Source: Kitasatospora sp. NA04385 (GTDB lineage Bacteria; Actinomycetota; Actinomycetes; Streptomycetales; Streptomycetaceae). Taken from it: DNA of 64,000 bases. Both the position numbers and the translations under genes were made by a program. Shown here piece after piece: positions 17,069-26,620 of the stretch. Numbering within the stretch: the first letter of the stretch is position 1; every line of letters starts with the position of its first letter. A model generated the notes under the pieces. It made no database searches. It worked only from the letters and a program-made list of their open reading frames with translations, and was not told the origin of the DNA. The DNA is taken from positions 639,570 to 703,569 of the forward strand of contig NZ_CP054919.1 in NCBI RefSeq assembly GCF_013364235.1, written 5' to 3'.

Positions 17069-17674
17069 CTAGCGGGCCCCGGGGCCGCGGGCGGGCGGGG
17101 TGCGCGGTCGCAGGCGCTCTCCCTGCGGCCCGAACATGATCAGGTACTCGACCGGGCCGCCGGGGCCGGCGTTCGCGACCCCGTGGGGACTGCGGGTGTC
17201 GAACTCGGCAACGTCCCCGGCACTCAGGACGAGGTCCTGGTCGCCGAGTGCGAGCCACAGCCGCCCGTACAGGACGCACAGCCATTCCCAGCCGTCGTGG
17301 GAGGCCTGCCGGGGCCGCGCGGGCGGCTCCTGGACGGCGGGTAGGACGTGTTTGTGGGCGTGCAGGCCGCCGACGTACCGGGTCAGCGGCAGCACCGCCT
17401 TGTCGTCGCCGGAACGCCGGAGCGCGGAGGTGCGGGGCTCGGCGGCGGGAGCGGTGCCGGCCAGCTCGTCCAGGGAGACGCCGTACTCCTTCGCCAACTG
17501 CAGCACCACTTCCAGGGTGGGCTTGCGTCGGCCGGTCTCGATCCGCGACAGCGTGCTCGGGGAGATGCCGGTCGCGCAGCTGACGCCGGTGAGCGTGGAG
17601 CCGCGGCGCTCGCGTACGGCCCGCAGCCGGGGGCCCATCGCCGCCAGCGTGTCGGCCACGTCGTCGCCTGCCAC
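17069..17674 (-). CDS. XRE-family regulator with cupin sensor domain
   Basis: A 201-residue regulator: HTH_3 domain at about residues 10-70 (LRAVRERRGSTLTGVS, ISPSTLSRIETGRRKPT) and a cupin_2 barrel at about 120-190 (HDGWEWLCVLYGRL, LSAGDVAEFDTRSPHGV). The cupin has a His near its end but lacks a full metal triad, as is common for ligand-sensing cupins. GTG 17674 is my choice because it starts just before the HTH; the frame stays open to a TTG at 17722. It is divergent from an alpha/beta hydrolase, with a perfect palindrome between them. Confidence 0.85.
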   Translation of the reverse strand: MAGDDVADTLAAMGPRLRAVRERRGSTLTGVSCATGISPSTLSRIETGRRKPTLEVVLQLAKEYGVSLDELAGTAPAAEPRTSALRRSGDDKAVLPLTRYVGGLHAHKHVLPAVQEPPARPRQASHDGWEWLCVLYGRLWLALGDQDLVLSAGDVAEFDTRSPHGVANAGPGGPVEYLIMFGPQGERLRPRTPPARGPGAR

Positions 17675-17724
17675 CTGCTCCGCCCCCTTCCGGACGTGCC
17701 GCTCCACCGTCCTGTCCGGCAATT

Positions 17725-17739
17725 TTGCCAGACTGGCAA
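17725..17739. promoter_or_regulatory. Palindromic operator candidate for the XRE-cupin regulator
   Basis: TTGCCAG-A-CTGGCAA, a perfect 15-bp palindrome with 7-bp arms, about 50 bp before the regulator's start and 90 bp before the divergent hydrolase gene. Position and symmetry fit an operator that controls both genes. No direct evidence of binding is available. Confidence 0.6.
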
Positions 17740-17828
17740 GGGTAATCGCGGTGGACGGTCGCTGCGCCGCATGATCGACGCGTCATCGACGCGTACCTGC
17801 GCCCACCAGCGAACCGGGAGAAGACACC

Positions 17829-18815
17829 ATGCCGCCCGAGCCGTCCGCCGCACTCCGCCACCGCACCGTCGAGGCCCCTGCCGGGCGCCTGCACCTGGTC
17901 GAGCAGGGCACCGGTCCACTGGTCCTGCTCGTGCACGGCTTCCCCGAGTCCTGGTACTCCTGGCGCCGCCAGCTCCCGGCCCTCGCCGCGGCCGGCTACC
18001 GGGCGGTGGCGCTCGACGTGCGCGGCTACGGCCGCTCCTCCAAGCCCGCGGAGACCGGTGCCTACCGGATGCTGGACCTGGTGGAGGACAACGTCGCCCT
18101 GGTGCACGCCCTCGGCGAGGAGAACGCGGTGGTCGTCGGCCACGACTGGGGCTCCGGCATCGCCGCCACCTCCGCCCTGCTCCACCCCGAGGTCTTCCGG
18201 GCCGTCGCCCTGCTGAGCGTCCCGTACGCGCCGCCCGGCGGCCCCCGCCCCACCGACGTCTTCGGCCGGATCGGCGGCCCCGACCAGGAGTTCTACGTCT
18301 CCTACTTCCAGGACCCCGGCCGCGCCGAGACCGAGATCGAGCCCGACGTACGGGGCTGGCTCGCGGGCTTCTACGCCGCCCTGTCCGCCGACACCATGCC
18401 CGCCCAGGACGAGCCCGATCCGCACTTCGTCGCCCGCGGCGGCCGACTGCGCGACCGTTTTCCCACCGGCACCCTCCCGGCCTGGCTGACCGAGGACGAC
18501 CTCGACGTCTACGCCGGGGAGTTCGAGCGCACGGGCATGACGGGCGCCCTCAATCGCTACCGCAACGTGGACCGCGACTGGGAGGACCTCGCCCCCCACC
18601 GCGGAGCCCCGATCGAGCAGCCGTCCCTGTTCATCGGCGGCGCCCTGGACGCCTCCACCACCTGGATGTCCGACGCCATCGACGCCTTCCCCACCACCCT
18701 CCCCGGCCTCACCGCCTCCCACCTCGTAGCGGGCTGCGGCCACTGGATCCAGCAGGAGCGCCCCGAGGAGGTCAACCGTCTGCTGACCGGCTGGCTCAAC
18801 ACCCTCACGGGTTGA
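17829..18815 (+). CDS. Alpha/beta hydrolase, epoxide hydrolase-like
   Basis: A 328-residue alpha/beta-fold hydrolase. It shows the HGFPESW oxyanion motif (about residues 38-44), RGYGRSS, and the nucleophile elbow VVGHDWGS with Asp as nucleophile, which points to the epoxide hydrolase/haloalkane dehalogenase branch rather than an esterase. The acid is likely in the IGGALD segment and the catalytic His in GCGHWIQQE. Cap tyrosines that would confirm epoxide hydrolysis lie in FYVSYFQDPG. The ATG at 17829 has GGGAGAAG upstream. It is probably controlled by the divergent XRE-cupin regulator. Confidence 0.88.
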   Translation: MPPEPSAALRHRTVEAPAGRLHLVEQGTGPLVLLVHGFPESWYSWRRQLPALAAAGYRAVALDVRGYGRSSKPAETGAYRMLDLVEDNVALVHALGEENAVVVGHDWGSGIAATSALLHPEVFRAVALLSVPYAPPGGPRPTDVFGRIGGPDQEFYVSYFQDPGRAETEIEPDVRGWLAGFYAALSADTMPAQDEPDPHFVARGGRLRDRFPTGTLPAWLTEDDLDVYAGEFERTGMTGALNRYRNVDRDWEDLAPHRGAPIEQPSLFIGGALDASTTWMSDAIDAFPTTLPGLTASHLVAGCGHWIQQERPEEVNRLLTGWLNTLTG

Positions 18816-18894
18816 ACGACCGCCGGGCGCGGCCGGGGCCCCTGTACGCGGATGTACACGGAACGGTTCGGCCCGCGCACCCGAGCGCGGCGGA

Positions 18895-19611
18895 TCACGG
18901 CGGCGCGTCGGCCAGCCCGTGCCGCCGCGCATAGTTGGCTGCGGCCACGCGGTCCCGGCACCCGGTCTTCGCGAAGATCCGGTTGATGTGGGTCTTGACG
19001 GTGTTGTTGCTGAGGAAGAGCGTGGCGCCGATCTCTTGGTTGCTGAGGCCGCGGGCCGCCAGGGCCAGCACCTCGGCCTCCCGGGCGGTCAGCCCGTCCG
19101 GCGGCGGGCCGTCCCGGGGCGGGGGCGGTGCGGTGGCCGGTGCGGTGGCCGGTGCGGCGGGCGCCCCTGCGAGGAGCGCCCCGCGCGCCCGCGGGTCGAG
19201 CACGGCGAGGCCGCTGCGTGCGGCGTACAGGGCGGCCGCGATGTCCGCCCGGTCGGCGTCCTTGGTGAGGTACGACCGGGCACCGGCCCGCAGCGCGTTC
19301 AGCACCGAGGTGTCGTCGACGTAGGTGGTCAGGACGACGACCGCGACGCGGGGGTGGTCCCGGGCGAGCCGGCGGGTGGCCTCGACCCCGTCCATGCGGG
19401 GCATGTGCAGGTCCATCAGCACGACGTCGGGGTGGTGCCGCCCGACCTGGGCCAAGGCCTCGTCGCCGTCGGCGGCGGTGGCGACGACGTCGATCCCGGG
19501 GAGCAGGTCCAGCATGATCGCGAGCCCCTCGCGGATGCTCGCCTGGTCGTCGGCGACGACGATGCGCAGCGGATCGGGGCCGGCCGTGCCGGAGGCGGGT
19601 GCGCCGGTCAC
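18895..19611 (-). CDS. NarL/FixJ-type response regulator
   Basis: A 238-residue two-component regulator. The receiver domain (about residues 15-130) has acid pair VVADD, phospho-acceptor VVLMDLHMPRMDG, switch Thr in VVLTTYVDD and Lys in YLTKDA. A proline-rich linker with an ATAP repeat follows, then a LuxR-type HTH (about 172-230: LTAREAEVLALAARGLSNQEI, NTVKTHINRIFAKTG). The GTG at 19611 overlaps the sensor kinase stop, so kinase and regulator are coupled. It likely controls a membrane stress or export function nearby; the target is not known. Confidence 0.92.
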   Translation of the reverse strand: MTGAPASGTAGPDPLRIVVADDQASIREGLAIMLDLLPGIDVVATAADGDEALAQVGRHHPDVVLMDLHMPRMDGVEATRRLARDHPRVAVVVLTTYVDDTSVLNALRAGARSYLTKDADRADIAAALYAARSGLAVLDPRARGALLAGAPAAPATAPATAPPPPRDGPPPDGLTAREAEVLALAARGLSNQEIGATLFLSNNTVKTHINRIFAKTGCRDRVAAANYARRHGLADAPP

Positions 19612-20804
19612 CGGGGCACATCCGCGACGAGGGTCCAGGTGCCGTCCGAGCCGTCGGTGCGGAGGCTGCCCCCGAGCAGGGCCAGTCGCTCCTGGATGCC
19701 GGTGAGCCCGTAGCCCCCGTCGACCGTCGCGACCGTCGCGACCGTCGCGACCGCCCGCCCGGGGTCCTGGGGGCCGCTGCCCGGCGGGCGCAGTGGGTTG
19801 GAGACGGTCAGCAACACGTGGTGCTCCCGGTAGTCGAGGGTGACGGCGACCGGCTGGCCGGGCGCGTGCTTGGCGGCGTTGACCAGGGCCTCCTGCGCCG
19901 TCCGCAGGAGGTGGAGGTTCTGCTCGGGGCCGAGCCCGGGGCTCGCCGGGCCGCGCACCTCGAACCGTGCGGGAGCGCCGTGTCGGGACCGGTGCTCCGC
20001 CACGGCCGCCGCCAGGCCATCGGGCAGCAGAACGTCGCCGCCGCGCAGCGCGTGGACGGCGCGGCGGGTCTCGACCAGGCCGTCGGAGGCCATCCGCTGG
20101 GCCCGGTCGAGGGCCTCCGCCAGGCGGGGGTCGGTGGCTCCGCCGGATTCCTGGGCGGCGAGCACTCGGGCCAGCTGGATCTGGATGCCGAGCGCCCCGA
20201 GCGAGTGCGCGAGCACGTCGTGGATCTCCCGGGCGATGCGGGTGCGCTCGTCCAGGACTGCGGTGCGGCGCTGCTCCGCCCGCAGTTCCTCGGCCCGGTC
20301 GAGCAGCAGGTCCGCCTGCTCGGCGCGGATGCGGTGGGCCCGCCGGTTGTGCCCGGCGAGCAGGGCGACCAGGAGCAGGAGCGGGTAGCCCAGGAACACC
20401 CCGCGTCCGGCGCCCGAGACCAGCGCCCCCACCTGCACGGCCAGCACCCCGAGCGCGAACACGGTCCAGCCCGCGGGCAGCGGGACGTCGCTGCCCGCGG
20501 CGATCACGGCAATGGCCGTGAGACCGACCATGGTGCCCGCGCCCGGCTGCGCGCAGGCCGCCCCGGCGGTGGCTGCCACCGTACCGAGCAGGGACGGGAG
20601 GGCCCGTCCGTGAACGAACGGGCCCGTCGGGCCGCGGAAGTCGAGGAACACCCAGACGGCCAGGCAGCACCCGCAGAGGAGGTACGCGGCCGCGATCGCC
20701 GTCCGGCCGGCGGCTGCCGGCAGGCCGGTGGCGCGCACGAAGGTGTCGAGGCCGATCAGCGCGAAGGCCACGCCGCGGATCGTCCAGGAAACGATGCGGA
20801 GCAC
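19608..20804 (-). CDS. HisKA_3-type sensor histidine kinase
   Basis: A 398-residue sensor of the NarX/DesK-like class. The N-terminal half has about five membrane helices (about residues 8-155) with no large extracellular loop. The dimerisation helix carries the phospho-acceptor H in REIHDVLAHSLG (about residue 195). The ATPase has NAAKHAPG (N box), and DGGYGLTGIQERL (G box). Between them lies a nine-base ACCGTCGCG-type repeat giving Ala-Thr-Val triplets. GTG 20804 precedes the first helix; the in-frame upstream part is basic and unlikely. Its stop overlaps the response regulator start. Confidence 0.9.
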   Translation of the reverse strand: MLRIVSWTIRGVAFALIGLDTFVRATGLPAAAGRTAIAAAYLLCGCCLAVWVFLDFRGPTGPFVHGRALPSLLGTVAATAGAACAQPGAGTMVGLTAIAVIAAGSDVPLPAGWTVFALGVLAVQVGALVSGAGRGVFLGYPLLLLVALLAGHNRRAHRIRAEQADLLLDRAEELRAEQRRTAVLDERTRIAREIHDVLAHSLGALGIQIQLARVLAAQESGGATDPRLAEALDRAQRMASDGLVETRRAVHALRGGDVLLPDGLAAAVAEHRSRHGAPARFEVRGPASPGLGPEQNLHLLRTAQEALVNAAKHAPGQPVAVTLDYREHHVLLTVSNPLRPPGSGPQDPGRAVATVATVATVDGGYGLTGIQERLALLGGSLRTDGSDGTWTLVADVPR

Positions 20805-20941
20805 AGCTCCACGATATGCCGCCGCACGGTCCGCGAAGAGACGCCCGAGCGCGTCCCGCGGCGAGTGGGACGCCGCACCGCAGCGGTGCGCGGGGTCCGC
20901 CGCCGGGGCCGGGGGCGGAGCCGAAGCGGGGCCCCGCCGGT

Positions 20942-21715
20942 TCACCGGGCACCGCCGCGACGGCGCTCGGGACGCGTGCCGGACCGCTCCCGGCGCTCGC
21001 CGCCGCGCCCGGCCCTCCGGTCCTGCCGTCGGTCTTGCCACCGGTCTTGCCACCGGTCTTGCCACCGATCCTGCCGTCGGTCCTGCCGTCGGTCACGCTC
21101 CGGATCCTCCCGGAGTCCCCTCCGTCGGCGGACCCCGTGCTCCCCCGGGTGGTCCTCCGGCCGCTCCTCGCCTCGGAACGGACCGGAGCCGGGCCCCGTC
21201 GGCACCGAGCGGCGGCCGACCCGGCCGACGTCAGCGATCGGCCCACCCGTCGCGCGGGCGCGCGGCACCAGCACGGCCGCCTGGCCGAGCCGGTTCGCAC
21301 CGAGGAAGAGGACGACCGTGGCACTGGAGGCGGCGACGGGAGCGCCCAGCCCGGGGCCCGCGTACGACATCGCCACCCGCAGCCCCGCCAACGCGAGCCA
21401 CCACCCGAGTCCGGCCACCGGCATGCGTGTCCACAGCACTCCGGCCCGGATCTCCAGCCTCAGCGTCCGCCCCTGGCCCGCGCCGACCGCCGCCGCAGCC
21501 GCGGCCCCCACGAACAGCAGCACCGCGTCCGTCGGCTTCAGCGCGCGCACCGTTTGGGGGCCGCCCAGCCCCGCCCGGGTGAACAGGCCGAGGGCGCACA
21601 GGACGCACGGCGCGAGCAGCACACGCCGCAGGCGCAGCGGGCTGCCCTGCCACTGGCGTATCACCAGCACGGCGACGATCGCGATCACTGGCAGCACCCG
21701 TAGCAGGGTCGACAT
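20942..21715 (-). CDS. DUF1453-like four-helix membrane protein with repetitive basic tail
   Basis: A 257-residue protein. Residues 1-150 form about four membrane helices and match the general pattern of CcdC/DUF1453 proteins (function not established). A long, highly charged tail after residue 165 contains a tandem Gln-Asp-Arg-Trp/Arg repeat encoded by six 12-bp units at 21019-21090. The helix SYAGPG and the WWLALAGLR stretch have counterparts in the divergent gene at 21958, so the two look like distant paralogues. The ATG at 21715 is clear. The tail may be a slippage-derived extension. Confidence 0.68.
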   Translation of the reverse strand: MSTLLRVLPVIAIVAVLVIRQWQGSPLRLRRVLLAPCVLCALGLFTRAGLGGPQTVRALKPTDAVLLFVGAAAAAAVGAGQGRTLRLEIRAGVLWTRMPVAGLGWWLALAGLRVAMSYAGPGLGAPVAASSATVVLFLGANRLGQAAVLVPRARATGGPIADVGRVGRRSVPTGPGSGPFRGEERPEDHPGEHGVRRRRGLREDPERDRRQDRRQDRWQDRWQDRWQDRRQDRRAGRGGERRERSGTRPERRRGGAR

Positions 21716-21795
21716 CGGCCACGTTCCTGACGGTCGGGGCGGCACCGGGAGGCCGCCGGGGGACAGCCACGCTAGGAACGCGCACCCGGGTCGGG

Positions 21796-21880
21796 CGTCA
21801 CCCCGTGCGGTGACCTGCGGGGTGACGTCGGGCCGCCCGATATCACCCCGGAGGTCCGACGTCACCCCGCAGGTCACCGC
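21796..21880. promoter_or_regulatory. Cluster of GTCACCCCG boxes with a 25-bp perfect inverted repeat
   Basis: In the 242-bp space between two divergent membrane-protein genes, a 25-bp arm at 21807-21831 is repeated in perfect inverted form at 21856-21880, with a 24-bp spacer. Nine-base GTCACCCCG boxes (or the close ATCACCCCG) occur at 21797, 21818 (reverse), 21842 and 21861. The spacing and symmetry look like multiple operator half-sites for a dimeric regulator; the neighbouring NarL-type regulator is one candidate. A cruciform or attenuator is an alternative. Confidence 0.7.
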
Positions 21881-21957
21881 CGGGGGCGACGCCCGGCCCG
21901 GGCCTGGCGGGAGAGCGTGGACGACGTCGCACACCGCTCCCCACCGGAAGGCACCTC

Positions 21958-22488
21958 GTGTCCCCCACCACCCAGGCGCTCGTCATCAACGCCGCCGTGC
22001 TCCTCGCCATCCTGGAGGCCGACCTCGGGCCGCACCGCAAGATCGGGCCGTTCCGGATCCTGCGGCCCGTCCTGGCCGCCGGCGCCATCGTGCCGCTCTT
22101 CGTGAAGAACCCCGCCGACTCCGGCGCCGGGCTGTCGTTGGAGATCGCCGGGGTCGTCGCCGGACTGCTCGGCGGCGCCCTGGCCGCCGCGACGTTCCGC
22201 GTCTACCGCAGCCCCCGCACCGGAAGGCCCGTCAGCCGCGCCGGCTGGACATACGCGGCCGTGTGGACCGGCATCATCGGAGCCCGGGCGGCCTTCTCCT
22301 ACGGCTCGGCGCACTGGTTCGCGGCCCCGCTCGGCACCTGGATGCAGGAGAACCGGGTCTCCGGCGATGCACTGACCGACGCCCTGCTGCTGATGGCCGT
22401 CGCGATGATGCTCACCCGCGCCGCCACCCTCGCCGCCCGCACCCGGACCGTCCTGGCCAAGGAGCTCCGCCCCGGCCACGCGTCCTGA
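21958..22488 (+). CDS. DUF1453-like membrane protein, paralogue of the divergent gene
   Basis: A 176-residue polytopic protein with about four membrane helices. GTG 21958 is preceded by GGAAGG at good spacing. Shared features with the 20942-21715 product include a basic loop followed by RPVLAAGAIVPLF versus RRVLLAPCVL, and a late ARAAFSYG versus LRVAMSYAG helix. No catalytic motif is visible and the function of the family is unknown. Sharing one operator-like region with its divergent paralogue suggests joint control. Confidence 0.72.
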   Translation: MSPTTQALVINAAVLLAILEADLGPHRKIGPFRILRPVLAAGAIVPLFVKNPADSGAGLSLEIAGVVAGLLGGALAAATFRVYRSPRTGRPVSRAGWTYAAVWTGIIGARAAFSYGSAHWFAAPLGTWMQENRVSGDALTDALLLMAVAMMLTRAATLAARTRTVLAKELRPGHAS

Positions 22489-22550
22489 GGCTCGTCTTCA
22501 CAGGTCGGCTCCGGAGCAGGATCGAGGCGATGGTGACGGCAGCCTGGCCC

Positions 22551-22598
22551 AAGACCAAGACCAAGACCAAGACCAGGACCAGGACCAGGACCAGGACC
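22551..22598. repeat. Hexanucleotide tandem repeat (AAGACC)4(AGGACC)4
   Basis: Eight hexamers in a row, four AAGACC then four AGGACC, in the gap between the membrane protein and the ArsR operon. On the minus strand the repeat would encode alternating Leu-Val, but no ribosome site or conserved context supports that ORF. It is best read as a simple-sequence repeat. Confidence 0.85.
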
Positions 22599-22690
22599 GC
22601 CGGCCGGTTCGCACTGGAGCGGATCGCGAACAGTCGACCGGCCACGCCCCGAGCTTCCCGACCCCCTACCGCCCACCGCCCACCGCCGCA

Positions 22691-22737
22691 CCGACAAATT
22701 CCCCCTCCTTGACAAAAAAATTTGTCGGCGCGACCCT
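22691..22737 (+). promoter_or_regulatory. ArsR operon promoter with overlapping GACAAA operator half-sites
   Basis: CCGACAAATT at 22691-22700 is the exact inverse of AATTTGTCGG at 22719-22728, and GACAAA/TTTGTC (22711-22726) forms an inner dyad. They overlap a near-consensus -35 TTGACA (22709-22714), a 17-bp spacer and a -10 GACCCT (22732-22737). The start site is predicted at about 22744, the first base of the ArsR GTG, so the transcript would be leaderless. The AT-rich core stands out sharply from the GC background. Confidence 0.75.
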
Positions 22738-22743
22738 GGAGCG

Positions 22744-23421
22744 GTGCTGGACGTAGCCGTGATCGAAGAACCCGCCGCCGCCGAAGCCTCCCTGGACCCG
22801 ATGCGGGCCCGCCTGCTGGCCGCCCTGGTCGAGCCCGGATCGGCCGCCATGCTGGCCGCCCGGCTGGGCCTGCCCCGGCAGAAGGTGAACTACCACCTGA
22901 AGGAGTTGGAGCGGCACGGCCTGGTGGAGCTGGCCGAGGAGCGCCGGAAGGGGAGCGTGACGGAGCGGGTGTACCGGGCGACGGCCGCCTCGTACGTGAT
23001 CTCGCCGGCCGCCCTGGCGGCGGTCAGCCCGGATCCGTCCCGTTCGCCCGACCAGCTCTCGGCGCGCTGGCTGCTCGCCCTGGGCTCCCGGCTGGTGCAG
23101 GAGGTCGGCTCGCTGCTGACCGGCGCGGCCCGGGCCCGGCAGCGGGTGGCCTCGTTCGGGATCGACGCCCGGGTGCGGTTCGCCTCGGCGGCCGACCGGG
23201 CGGCGTTCGCCGAGGAGCTCTCGCAGGCGGTCGCCGCCCTGGTGAGCCGCTACCACGACGAGTCCGCCCCGCAGGGCCGTGACCATCGGCTGGTCGTCGG
23301 CCTGCACCAGATCCCGGCCACCCCGCCCTCACCGGCCACCCCAACGACCCCGGCCACCCCGCCCGCCCTGGCCCCGTCCACCACCCGGCCCGCCGACTCG
23401 CCCGCCCCGCAGGAGAACTGA
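22744..23421 (+). CDS. ArsR-family HTH regulator
   Basis: A 225-residue transcription factor with an N-terminal winged helix (about residues 18-75: RARLLAALVEPGSAAMLAARL, LPRQKVNYHLKELERHGLV), an extended middle region, and a Pro/Thr-rich low-complexity tail from about residue 190. There is no metal-binding cysteine set, so a non-metal ligand is likely. It heads an operon with an SRPBCC protein and a reductase, a common arrangement in which the regulator represses its own operon. The promoter overlaps paired GACAAA sites, which fits autorepression. Confidence 0.87.
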   Translation: MLDVAVIEEPAAAEASLDPMRARLLAALVEPGSAAMLAARLGLPRQKVNYHLKELERHGLVELAEERRKGSVTERVYRATAASYVISPAALAAVSPDPSRSPDQLSARWLLALGSRLVQEVGSLLTGAARARQRVASFGIDARVRFASAADRAAFAEELSQAVAALVSRYHDESAPQGRDHRLVVGLHQIPATPPSPATPTTPATPPALAPSTTRPADSPAPQEN

Positions 23422-23425
23422 CGCC

Positions 23426-24175
23426 ATGCCGCACCCCTTCGAGCTGGAATTCGAGCTGACGCTGCCGGCCGATCCCGAGCAGGTCTGGGAGGCCATCGCC
23501 ACCGGCCCGGGCATCGACTCCTGGTTCATGGGCCGCAACGAGGTCGATCCGCGGGTCGGCGGCACGGCCTCGATGGAGCTCGGCGGCCGCCCGGAGACCT
23601 CGACGGTCACCGCCTACGAGCCGGGCAAGCGCTTCGCCACCCGCACCGAGCCGGGCGGGGACGGCCGGTTCATGGCCTTCGAGTACCTGGTGGAGGGCCG
23701 CGACGGCGGCAGCACCGTGCTGCGGGTGGTGCACAGCGGCGTGCTCGGCGACGACTGGGCGGACGAGTACGACGCGCTGCGCCGCGGCTGGCCGTTCCAC
23801 CTGCACACGCTGCGCGAGTACCTGACCCACTTCGCGGGCCGGACCGGCGCCCCGGTGTTCGCCGTGCAGCCGACCGGGGGCCGCCCCGCCGCCGAGGTCC
23901 GGGCCACGCTGACCGCCGCGCTCGCCCTCCCGGCCGACCCGCCGACCGGCACCCGGGTCCGTGCCGACCTGGCCGGACTGCCGCCGCTGGAGGGCGAGTT
24001 GACCTGGTCGGACGGCGAGCGCTTCGAGGTCCGCACCGCCGACGGGCTGTACTCCTTCCTGCACCCGGCGGGCGTGCTGCTGCTCTTCCACCACCTGTTC
24101 GCCGCACCGGCCCCGAGCGCCGCGGAGGCCGAAACCGCCTGGCAGCACTGGCTCTCCGCCCTGCTCGCCCCCTGA
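23426..24175 (+). CDS. SRPBCC / AHSA1-domain protein
   Basis: A 249-residue START-like protein. The N-terminal AHSA1 domain (about residues 1-140) opens with FELEFELTLPADPEQVWEAI and has the GPGIDSWFM turn and the long C-terminal helix WPFHLHTLREYL. A second region (about 150-249) repeats a related ligand-pocket fold without clear motifs. Such proteins bind hydrophobic ligands; in ArsR-AHSA1 operons their role is unknown. The ATG is four bases after the ArsR stop, with AGGAG upstream, so the genes are cotranscribed. Confidence 0.87.
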   Translation: MPHPFELEFELTLPADPEQVWEAIATGPGIDSWFMGRNEVDPRVGGTASMELGGRPETSTVTAYEPGKRFATRTEPGGDGRFMAFEYLVEGRDGGSTVLRVVHSGVLGDDWADEYDALRRGWPFHLHTLREYLTHFAGRTGAPVFAVQPTGGRPAAEVRATLTAALALPADPPTGTRVRADLAGLPPLEGELTWSDGERFEVRTADGLYSFLHPAGVLLLFHHLFAAPAPSAAEAETAWQHWLSALLAP

Positions 24176-24226
24176 CCCCGCCCCTCCCACCGACCGCTGC
24201 CACCGTACGAGAACGAGGTACCACCG

Positions 24227-26486
<2,260 letters not shown>

Positions 26487-26620
26487 GGCGCCGGTCGGCG
26501 CTGTTCACCCGGGCGCCCCCGGGCCGGAGTTTCCATCCCTTTCGTCCAGGTTTATCCGATTCGACCTGGCACAGTGGGGTGGTCCTCCCCCGCTCCCCGC
26601 CGAACAGAACGAGGTTCCCG

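Noticed and set aside
22412..22645. Small minus-strand ORF with a Leu-Val transmembrane run
   Set aside because: The hydrophobic run comes entirely from the hexamer repeat; the ORF overlaps a real gene by 77 bp and lacks a ribosome site.
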